Below, piece after piece: positions 39,591-46,217 of a stretch of 64,000 bases of DNA. The first letter of the stretch is position 1. Each line of letters begins with the position of its first letter. The position numbers and the translations under genes are program-made. A model generated the notes under the pieces. That model made no database searches. It was given only the letters and a program-made list of their open reading frames with translations, and was not told the DNA's origin. This DNA is from a beta proteobacterium MWH-UniP1 (GTDB lineage Bacteria; Pseudomonadota; Gammaproteobacteria; Burkholderiales; Burkholderiaceae_A): positions 1,799,401 to 1,863,400 of the forward strand of contig CP143625.1 in NCBI GenBank assembly GCA_036362785.1, read 5' to 3'.

Positions 39591-40952
39591 ATGGCTCTTT
39601 TTGAAAAAGTCTTAATTGCCAACCGCGGCGAGATCGCACTGCGAATTCAGCGGGCCTGCCGCGAGCTTGGCATCAAAACAGTGGTTGTCCACTCCGAGGC
39701 CGACACCGACGCCAAATATGTGAAGCTGGCCGATGAGTCCGTCTGTATTGGACCGGCACCATCACGCCAGAGCTATCTCAATGTGCCGGCGATCATTGCA
39801 GCAGCTGAAGTCACAGACGCCGAGGCCATTCACCCTGGCTATGGTTTTTTGTCAGAAAACGCCGATTTCGCAGAGCGTGTCGAACGCAGTGGCTTTAAAT
39901 TCATTGGCCCAACCGCTGATGTGATTCGCATGATGGGCGATAAGGTCGCCGCAAAGCGGGCCATGATCGCTGCGGGCGTGCCCTGTGTGCCCGGCTCAGA
40001 CGGTGCCCTGCCCGATGACCCAAAGGAAATTATCCGCACCGCCCGCAGTGTTGGCTATCCCGTCATCATCAAAGCGGCCGGCGGTGGCGGTGGACGCGGC
40101 ATGCGTGTCGTCCACACCGAGGCAGCCTTGCTTAATGCCGTTGCAACGACGAAGTCTGAGGCGGCCGCAGCCTTTAACAATCCCGAGGTCTACATGGAGA
40201 AATTCCTGGAGAACCCTCGGCATATCGAGATTCAGATTCTGGCCGACCACCACGGCAATGTCGTCCATCTGGGCGAGCGGGACTGCTCCATGCAGCGTCG
40301 CCACCAGAAAGTGTTAGAAGAGGCCCCCGCACCCAAATTGCTCGCCCGGCTTCGCGACAAAACCGGTGAGCGCTGTGCGGATGCCTGCCGGCGCATCGGC
40401 TATCGCGGTGCTGGCACGATTGAGTTTCTGTTTGAAAACAATGAGTTCTACTTTATTGAGATGAACACGCGGGTCCAGGTGGAACACCCTGTGACTGAAC
40501 TCATCACCGGCATTGATATTGTTCAAGAGCAGATTCGCGTGGCCAGCGGCCAGAAGCTTCGCTTCAAACAAAAAGATGTCCACTTCAAGGGCCACGCCAT
40601 CGAGTGCCGAATCAATGCGGAAGACCCCTATAAGTTCACGCCCTCGCCGGGGAAAATCACCACCTGGCATGCCCCGGGCGGGCCAGGGGTTCGTGTGGAT
40701 AGCCACGCCTACAGTGGCTATGTTGTGCCACCCCACTATGACTCCATGATTGCCAAGCTCATCGTCTATGGCGACACGCGCGAGCAGGCCATTGCACGGA
40801 TGCAGATCGCCCTATCCGAAACGGTGGTCGAGGGCATACAAACCAATGTGCCACTTCACCGTGAACTCATGCGGGATACCCACTTCATTGACGGCGGAAC
40901 ATCGATTCACTACTTGGAGCACATGCTGGCCGCACGAGAACGCGATCGATAA
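39591..40952 (+). CDS. accC: Biotin carboxylase subunit of acetyl-CoA carboxylase
   Basis: A 453-residue ATP-grasp enzyme that carboxylates the biotin of AccB. The N-terminus [16 protein letters not shown], the Gly-rich ATP loop [27 protein letters not shown] and [14 protein letters not shown] are all canonical. Full usual length. It forms an operon with accB and is followed after 5 bases by prmA. Confidence 0.98.
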   Translation: MALFEKVLIANRGEIALRIQRACRELGIKTVVVHSEADTDAKYVKLADESVCIGPAPSRQSYLNVPAIIAAAEVTDAEAIHPGYGFLSENADFAERVERSGFKFIGPTADVIRMMGDKVAAKRAMIAAGVPCVPGSDGALPDDPKEIIRTARSVGYPVIIKAAGGGGGRGMRVVHTEAALLNAVATTKSEAAAAFNNPEVYMEKFLENPRHIEIQILADHHGNVVHLGERDCSMQRRHQKVLEEAPAPKLLARLRDKTGERCADACRRIGYRGAGTIEFLFENNEFYFIEMNTRVQVEHPVTELITGIDIVQEQIRVASGQKLRFKQKDVHFKGHAIECRINAEDPYKFTPSPGKITTWHAPGGPGVRVDSHAYSGYVVPPHYDSMIAKLIVYGDTREQAIARMQIALSETVVEGIQTNVPLHRELMRDTHFIDGGTSIHYLEHMLAARERDR

Positions 40953-40957
40953 GCCCC

Positions 40958-41899
40958 ATGCGTGAACTGGTTTTCGAGACCGAGCTCGACGATACCGATG
41001 AGATTTCAGATCTTCTGATGGCGCTTGGCGCACTCTCGGTCACCGTGGAGGATGCGCAGGCCGATCGGCCCACCGAGCAGCCGATTTTTGGGGAGCCCGG
41101 CATGCCACTGGATGTCCAGGCCTGGCCCTCTTCGAAGTTTGTCGCACTGCTGGACCAAGACACCGACCCGGTGTCGTTTTGGAAAGACTTCTGTGCCCAG
41201 GATTCACGATTTGAATCCGCGGCCATGGAGATCCGTGAGATTGCCGACCAAGACTGGGTCCGTGAGACCCAACGGCAGTTCACACCGCTGGTCATCGGTC
41301 AAACACTATGGGTTGGTCCAAACTGGACCGAACCACCGCCTGAATTCAAAAAGCAAGGGATCGTAATTCGTCTCGACCCTGGCATGGCGTTCGGCACGGG
41401 AAGTCACGCCACGACACAACTCTGTCTCGAGTCGCTGATTCGCGTGATGGACAAGGGGCCCAAACCTGCCAAGCACGGCACGCTGCGCGTCTTGGATATG
41501 GGCTGCGGTTCTGGCATTTTGGCCATTGCTGCCGCCAAGCTTGGCGCGCAAGAGGTGATTGCCGTAGATATCGATCCCATCGCTGTCCAAACCGCAAAAG
41601 ACAACGCTGCTGCCAATCACGCCAACATCATGGCCTTTGATGCCGAACAAAACCTGCAAGGCAGCTTTGACATCGTGCTGGCCAATATTCTGGCCCAACC
41701 TTTAAAGGTGTTGGCACCAGCACTCACACGATTCACCCGCCCGGGCGGGGCCCTGCTGTTATCTGGGATCCTGGCCCGCCAGGCCGACGAGATTTTGGCC
41801 TGCTATCAGCCGCTGTCACAGCATTTGGGGACGCTTGAAGTACTGCAGGAGCGAGACGGGTGGGTCTGTATTGGCACACTCGGCCAGATGCCACAATAG
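40958..41899 (+). CDS. prmA: Ribosomal protein L11 methyltransferase
   Basis: A 313-residue SAM-dependent methyltransferase that trimethylates L11. The N-terminal substrate-recognition domain is followed by the methyltransferase core: GMAFGTGSHATTQLCLE, then DMGCGSGILAIAAAKLGA (SAM loop) and DIVLANILAQPL (NILA motif of PrmA). The accC-prmA order is a regular betaproteobacterial arrangement. Confidence 0.96.
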   Translation: MRELVFETELDDTDEISDLLMALGALSVTVEDAQADRPTEQPIFGEPGMPLDVQAWPSSKFVALLDQDTDPVSFWKDFCAQDSRFESAAMEIREIADQDWVRETQRQFTPLVIGQTLWVGPNWTEPPPEFKKQGIVIRLDPGMAFGTGSHATTQLCLESLIRVMDKGPKPAKHGTLRVLDMGCGSGILAIAAAKLGAQEVIAVDIDPIAVQTAKDNAAANHANIMAFDAEQNLQGSFDIVLANILAQPLKVLAPALTRFTRPGGALLLSGILARQADEILACYQPLSQHLGTLEVLQERDGWVCIGTLGQMPQ

Positions 41900-41968
41900 G
41901 ATTCGTTCGCTCGAATACCGGGTGCGTGGCCTGTTTATTTCCAACCGTTTATTGCAAAGAGAGTCTTT

Positions 41969-42940
41969 ATGTCGGTTCAAATCAGTGGTTCGATTGCCTT
42001 TGACACCATCATGGTGTTCGAAGGCCGCTTTCGTGAACATATCTTGCCCGACCAGGTACACATGCTGAACGTGGCCTTTCTCGCCCCGCAAATGCGACAA
42101 GAGTTTGGTGGTTGTGCAGCAAATATTGCCTACACCCTGCGTGGGCTGGGCCAGCCTTGCGGCCTGCTTGGCGCGATCGGTAAAGACGGTGCGGATTATC
42201 TGCAACGCTTACAGCAGCTTGGTATTCACACCAGCCAGGTCTTATCCGCCGATGATTGTTTTAGTGCCCAGGCCTTTATCACCACCGACATGGATGACAA
42301 CCAAATCACGGCCTTCCACCCTGGCGCCATGAGCCGTGCGGGGGAAGTCGGTCTACCAACCGAAGAGATTCGCCTTGGCATCGTCTCTCCCAATGGCAAA
42401 GATGCCATGCTGCGCCATGCCCGCGAATTCGCCGGCCGCAAGATTCCATTTGTCTTTGATCCGGGCCAGGCCATGCCCATGTTCAACGCTGACGAACTCG
42501 ATGGGTTCGTTGAGCAGGCCCACTGGGTCGCAGTGAACGACTATGAGGGCCACATGCTGGCCGAAAAACTTGGTACATCGCTTTCTGCGTTGGCCAAACG
42601 GGTGCCAGGCGGGCTAATCGTGACCCGGGGTGCAGAAGGGGTGGACCTGATTGAACAATCCGGCATGACGCGTGTCGAAGGCCTAGATGCAGCAAATGTT
42701 TTTGGTCACAAGGCGGTGGATCCAACGGGCTGCGGCGATGCCTTCCGTGGCGGCCTTCTTTTCGGCCTGGCAAAGGGCGCCTCATTGATCGACAGTGCAC
42801 GCTTGGGCAATATCATGGGTGCTATGAAAGTGGTGCATCGTGGCGGCCAGAACCATCCGGTGGACCCGCGTATCGTTGCACAGCATCTGAAAGCGCTTTA
42901 CCCCGATTCGGCAAGCCGACTTGGGTCACATCTGGAATAA
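41969..42940 (+). CDS. PfkB family carbohydrate/nucleoside kinase
   Basis: A 323-residue ribokinase-fold kinase. The second PfkB signature, DPTGCGDAFRGGLLFGL, holds the catalytic Asp and anion hole; the N-terminal FGGCAANIAYTLRGLGQPC is the substrate lid region. The closest described types are adenosine kinase-like or sugar kinases; the substrate is not determinable here. It follows prmA by 69 bases, where ATTCG/CGAAT form only a weak hairpin. Confidence 0.9.
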   Translation: MSVQISGSIAFDTIMVFEGRFREHILPDQVHMLNVAFLAPQMRQEFGGCAANIAYTLRGLGQPCGLLGAIGKDGADYLQRLQQLGIHTSQVLSADDCFSAQAFITTDMDDNQITAFHPGAMSRAGEVGLPTEEIRLGIVSPNGKDAMLRHAREFAGRKIPFVFDPGQAMPMFNADELDGFVEQAHWVAVNDYEGHMLAEKLGTSLSALAKRVPGGLIVTRGAEGVDLIEQSGMTRVEGLDAANVFGHKAVDPTGCGDAFRGGLLFGLAKGASLIDSARLGNIMGAMKVVHRGGQNHPVDPRIVAQHLKALYPDSASRLGSHLE

Positions 42941-42970
42941 CCCAGTTATCGACTACTTGTGGAGATCATC

Positions 42971-43471
42971 ATGACCCCATCTGTATCCATCCCATCCAAG
43001 AAACAGCCATCGTTGCGTGCCATGGTCGGCGTTACCGCAGCACTCGGGCTTGCTGTTCTGGTCTCGGGCTGTGCCACCCAAAGCAGTTCTTCTGCCGTCT
43101 ATCGTGCTGATGAGACACAGCGGGAACAGACCGTGCGTATGGCCACGGTGGAGTCCGTTCGCAAAGTCATGATTCAACGAGACAGCAAAGGCATCGGTGT
43201 GATTGGTGGTGCCGTGGTGGGTGGCCTGGCCGGCAGTTCAGCCGGTGGCGGTCGTGGGCAAGATATCGCCACTGTCTTGGGTGCCATCGGCGGCATGGTG
43301 GCAGGCCAGGCCATTGAGAACCAGTCCAATCAGCGCGAAGGCTTAGAGGTGATCGTGAAATATGACTCGGGCGAGACCCGTGTGATTGTTCAAGAAGCGG
43401 ATGTGGACGTGAAAGCCGGTGATCGGGTGCGCGTGATCAGCGGCGGTGGCGTACTGCGAATCAGCAAATAA
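42971..43471 (+). CDS. Glycine-zipper outer-membrane lipoprotein (SlyB/Pcp-like)
   Basis: A 166-residue lipoprotein: the signal peptide ends in the lipobox LVSGC (about residue 32), then a glycine-zipper segment (GVIGGAVVGGLAGSSAGGG and GAIGGMVAGQAIE) that resembles the SlyB/PcP 17-kDa antigen family, then a C-terminal beta-rich domain. SlyB relatives support outer-membrane integrity under stress. The ATG at 42971 has TGGAG upstream. Confidence 0.88.
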   Translation: MTPSVSIPSKKQPSLRAMVGVTAALGLAVLVSGCATQSSSSAVYRADETQREQTVRMATVESVRKVMIQRDSKGIGVIGGAVVGGLAGSSAGGGRGQDIATVLGAIGGMVAGQAIENQSNQREGLEVIVKYDSGETRVIVQEADVDVKAGDRVRVISGGGVLRISK

Positions 43472-43476
43472 GTCCG

Positions 43477-43497
43477 CGCCGCCAGAACAAGGCGGCG
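43477..43497. other. GC-rich hairpin between convergent genes
   Basis: A perfect 7-bp inverted repeat, CGCCGCC (43477-43483) and GGCGGCG (43491-43497), with a 7-base loop lies between the ends of the lipoprotein gene and yggT. There is no T-run on either side, so it is not a standard intrinsic terminator, though it could block 3' exonucleases or assist termination. Confidence 0.4.
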
Positions 43498-43506
43498 ATC
43501 AAACCA

Positions 43507-44106
43507 CTAAAACAAGTGCCGCATCACGCCGGATTCCATTTCGGCGATGACGGCACTTGCAATTTGCAGCATCAAAAAAGCGCCAATCGGCGACAGATCT
43601 AGGCCTGCCTGACGGCCTGGCCCCCGGCCCATAAGTTTTTGAAAAGGCAGCAGCATCGGGGCCACCAACAGGTCAAACACAGGCTTTAATGGATGCAGCG
43701 GGTTTAACCACGACAGCGCGACACTCACGATCAGCAACACTACCGCCAGCTGGAGCGACCAAGACAGCATCCACAGGGCGGCCAAGGCCACCAACCAACC
43801 AAAAGGACGCACTGGTTTTTGTAGAGAGGGGCTGTCGGCGAAGAGCCCCACCCCCATCAGAAAATAAAAAATCACCACCAACACCAGGGCAATCAACAGC
43901 CCAGCCAAGGCGCTTGCCCAGTCAAACCCGCCAAACCCAGGCAGTAAGCGCCGCAACGGCAGCACGATCCAATCCGTCATCTGAAAAGTTAGTCGACTAA
44001 TGGGGTTTTGCGCATGCAGGCGCACCACCTGAAGATAGGCGCGCAGCAGGCAGGCCACCACAAATAGGCTTCCCACTGTCTTGATGGCTAACCAGAGAAT
44101 ATTCAT
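43507..44106 (-). CDS. YggT family membrane protein
   Basis: A 199-residue membrane protein made of two YggT repeats, each with a hydrophobic hairpin and a conserved arm: NPISRLTFQMTDWIVLPLRR in the first and NPLHPLKPVFDLLVAPMLLP in the second. The family is linked to osmotic/potassium stress and is near cell-division genes in some bacteria; function is not settled. It lies behind the histone-like gene's terminator, so it probably has its own promoter. Confidence 0.9.
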   Translation of the reverse strand: MNILWLAIKTVGSLFVVACLLRAYLQVVRLHAQNPISRLTFQMTDWIVLPLRRLLPGFGGFDWASALAGLLIALVLVVIFYFLMGVGLFADSPSLQKPVRPFGWLVALAALWMLSWSLQLAVVLLIVSVALSWLNPLHPLKPVFDLLVAPMLLPFQKLMGRGPGRQAGLDLSPIGAFLMLQIASAVIAEMESGVMRHLF

Positions 44107-44141
44107 AGTGGCAATGATACGGGCAGACGGAGGAGCATAAA

Positions 44142-44166
44142 AAAAGTCCCGCCAGGGCGGGACTTT
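44142..44166 (-). terminator. Rho-independent terminator of the histone-like gene
   Basis: On the minus strand, GTCCCGCC and GGCGGGAC arms form a GC-rich stem with a very short loop and are followed by TTTTTTT. It lies 38 bases past the histone-like stop and before yggT. Confidence 0.85.
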
Positions 44167-44204
44167 TAAGGTTTCGAATCAGAAAATTCTGATCGAAAGA
44201 CTGC

Positions 44205-44666
44205 TTACGGACGGCTGCCCGTTGGGAACGGCCAGGTGCTCGACAGCGTTGCAGCAGCGGCAGGCGCAGCAGCGGCTTTCTTAGCGCGCTTCTTGCCAGC
44301 TTTACGCTTAACGCCGGCTTTCTTAGCAGCGGGCTTCTTAGCAGCTTTACGCTTAGCGCCAGCTTTCTTGGCAGCAGGCTTCTTAGCGGCTTTACGCTTA
44401 GCGCCAGCTTTCTTAGCGGCAGGCTTCTTAGCGGCTTTACGCTTAGCGGCAGGCTTCTTAGCAGCTGCGCGCTTTTTAGCGGCGGGCTTCTTAGCAGCCT
44501 TACGCTTAGCGCCAGCTTTCTTAGCAGCAGGCTTCTTAGCAGCTACGCGCTTTTTAGCGGCAGGCTTCTTAGCAGCTGCGCGCTTTTTAGCAGCAGGTTT
44601 CTTGGCCGCAGTTTTTTTCTTTGCTGCGGGACGCTTCTTTGCTTTCTTCTTTGCTTCTTCAGCCAT
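44205..44666 (-). CDS. Histone H1-like, lysine/alanine-rich DNA-binding protein
   Basis: A 153-residue, extremely basic protein built of AAKKPAAKK-type repeats, like the eukaryotic H1 C-terminal tail and the HctB/AlgP/BpH1 proteins. Residues near 50-125 include four copies of a 15-residue unit (AGAKRKAAKKPAAKK and variants). The C-terminus loses the repeats and ends in an Ala/Pro stretch and WPFPTGSRP. Such proteins compact DNA and affect global expression. The ATG at 44666 has AAGGAG at 6-base spacing. It is followed by a clear terminator and lies 128 bases after nrdB. Confidence 0.92.
   Translation of the reverse strand: MAEEAKKKAKKRPAAKKKTAAKKPAAKKRAAAKKPAAKKRVAAKKPAAKKAGAKRKAAKKPAAKKRAAAKKPAAKRKAAKKPAAKKAGAKRKAAKKPAAKKAGAKRKAAKKPAAKKAGVKRKAGKKRAKKAAAAPAAAATLSSTWPFPTGSRP
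44302..44481. repeat. 45-bp tandem repeats inside the histone-like gene
   Basis: The 9-mer TTACGCTTA recurs at 44302, 44347, 44392 and 44437, exactly 45 bases apart, each followed by closely similar sequence; a further, differently spaced copy begins at 44500. Each unit encodes 15 residues, so gain or loss of a unit keeps the frame. Confidence 0.85.
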
Positions 44667-44794
44667 GGAGTACTCCTTCAAGCTAGAACAAAAGGGGATT
44701 CGCACCGGACGGTCCGAACCATTCATTTGCGCAAGAGAACAAGCCCCCAACGCTAATGAATTCTGTGTGGCGCAGACCTGGAGTCACCCTTTTG

Positions 44795-45988
44795 TCACTC
44801 CCAGGACAGTGCGCCGCCCGTCTGATACTCGATCACACGGGTTTCAAAGAAATTCCGTTCCTTTTTCAGGTCGACCATCTCGGCCATCCAGGGGAACGGG
44901 TTTTCCTCGTTGCCGAAAATTGGCTCCAGGCCAATTTGCTGGCAACGACGGTTTGCGATGTAACGCAGATAGGACTTGAACATCGACGCATTCAAGCCCA
45001 GCACACCGCGTGGCATGGTGTCTTCAGCGTAGCGATATTCGAGCTCTACTGCCTTTTGGAACAGGCCCCGCAACTCTTCCCGGAACTCGGGCGTCCAGAG
45101 GTGGGGGTTTTCCAGCTTGATGGTGTTGATCAGGTCGATGCCGAAGTTGCAGTGCATCGATTCGTCGCGAAGAATGTATTGATACTGCTCGGCAGCACCC
45201 GTCATTTTGTTCTGGCGACCCAAGGCCAGAATCTGAACAAAACCCACATAGAAGAACAGACCTTCCATCAGGCAGGCAAATACGATCAGAGACTTGAGCA
45301 GCTTTTGGTCGGCTTCCGGTGTGCCAGTCTTGAATTCCGGGTCGGTCAGCGTATCGATAAAGGGGATCAGAAACTCGTCTTTGTCCCGAATCGAGGCGAC
45401 CTCGTGATAGGCGTTGAAGATTTCACCTTCGTCCAGGCCCAGGGATTCCACGATGTACTGGTAGGCATGAGTGTGGATGGCCTCTTCAAAGGCCTGACGC
45501 AGCAAATACTGGCGGCACTCGGGCGCGGTGATATGGCGGTAGGTGCCCAACACGATGTTATTGGCCGCTAATGAATCCGCGGTCACAAAAAAGCCCAGGT
45601 TGCGCTTAATCAGGCGGCGCTCGTCTTCGGTCAGTCCGTTGGGGTCTTTCCATGTCGCGATGTCGCGCGACATATTGATTTCTTGGGGCATCCAATGGTT
45701 GGCGCAGCCGGCCAGGTACTTTTCCCAGGCCCACTTGTATTTAAACGGCACCAACTGATTGACGTCGGTTGCAGCATTAATAATGCGCTTGTCTTCAACA
45801 CGGACGCGGCGGGCTTGCGCAGAGTCCTGTGAAGGCACAGCGGATGCGGTGCCGACACCAGCAGGCGCTTGGGCCTGCGGCGTGAAGGACGCAGCGACCG
45901 GCTGCAAGGCCGGTGTGGCATTCAAAGCACCTGTCGCCAGGTTTGGCGTTTGTGCGATGGCGGTGGAGCTATCTTCCCAGTTCAGCAT
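44795..45988 (-). CDS. nrdB: Class I ribonucleotide reductase beta subunit
   Basis: A 397-residue ferritin-like subunit that generates the radical for NrdA. Metal ligands are Asp138 (TADSL), Glu169 and His172 (EEAIHTHAY), with later Glu and Glu/His in the core. By alignment, Tyr176 occupies the radical-tyrosine position (E-x2-H-x3-Y). The surrounding AFEEAIHTH and YHEVASI blocks resemble the Chlamydia-type NrdB lineage, which has Phe at that position. The first 60 or so residues are a low-complexity Ala/Pro/Thr extension. The ATG at 45988 was chosen for MLNWEDSS. Downstream of nrdA with a 229-base gap and a likely promoter of its own. Confidence 0.95.
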   Translation of the reverse strand: MLNWEDSSTAIAQTPNLATGALNATPALQPVAASFTPQAQAPAGVGTASAVPSQDSAQARRVRVEDKRIINAATDVNQLVPFKYKWAWEKYLAGCANHWMPQEINMSRDIATWKDPNGLTEDERRLIKRNLGFFVTADSLAANNIVLGTYRHITAPECRQYLLRQAFEEAIHTHAYQYIVESLGLDEGEIFNAYHEVASIRDKDEFLIPFIDTLTDPEFKTGTPEADQKLLKSLIVFACLMEGLFFYVGFVQILALGRQNKMTGAAEQYQYILRDESMHCNFGIDLINTIKLENPHLWTPEFREELRGLFQKAVELEYRYAEDTMPRGVLGLNASMFKSYLRYIANRRCQQIGLEPIFGNEENPFPWMAEMVDLKKERNFFETRVIEYQTGGALSWE

Positions 45989-46108
45989 TTCGACTCTCAC
46001 TTTACTTTTTCCCCCTCTTTGCCAGAGAGGTCTGACGATCACAGATTAGAAAACGGTTGTATCGACAAATGAAAGCAACGTGAGATTCGGTTGTTGTACA
46101 CAGCGCGA

Positions 46109-46137
46109 ATAATGCAAGAACATTTTTCACGTTGCAA
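46109..46137 (-). promoter_or_regulatory. Predicted nrdB promoter
   Basis: On the minus strand, TTGCAA (46137-46132) and CATTAT (46114-46109) are separated by 17 bases, a plausible sigma-70 promoter about 120 bases upstream of the nrdB ATG. It would let nrdB be transcribed independently of nrdA. Confidence 0.5.
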
Positions 46138-46163
46138 TCATTTTTTTAATTTTTTTTTAAATT

Positions 46164-46196
46164 CAAGAATGCGAGCACATTCGTGTCGCATTCTTG
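46164..46196. other. Long perfect hairpin in the nrdA-nrdB intergenic region
   Basis: CAAGAATGCGA (46164-46174) and TCGCATTCTTG (46186-46196) are perfect 11-base inverted arms, extended inside by GCAC/GTG pairing around a small loop. On the minus (nrd) strand it is followed by an A-rich stretch, not a U-run, so it is unlikely to be an intrinsic terminator. It may be an mRNA processing or stability element or a protein site. Confidence 0.7.
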
Positions 46197-46217
46197 CCAC
46201 TCCAAAACATCACTCCA

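Noticed and set aside
43477-43497. Hairpin after the lipoprotein gene as an intrinsic terminator
   Set aside because: No T-run follows it on either strand, so I list it only as a hairpin.
44302-44600. Regularly spaced repeats that could look like a CRISPR array
   Set aside because: The spacing is filled by near-identical coding sequence for Lys/Ala repeats, not unique spacers, and there are no cas genes.
44236-44979. 247-codon Ala/Phe/Leu-rich frame antisense to the histone-like gene
   Set aside because: It is a mirror of the AAKK repeats (poly-FLAAGFLAA) and runs into nrdB antisense; the histone-like frame has a proper start and terminator.
46164-46196. Hairpin between nrdA and nrdB as terminator of nrdA
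   Set aside because: On the transcribed strand it is followed by an A-rich tract instead of T residues.
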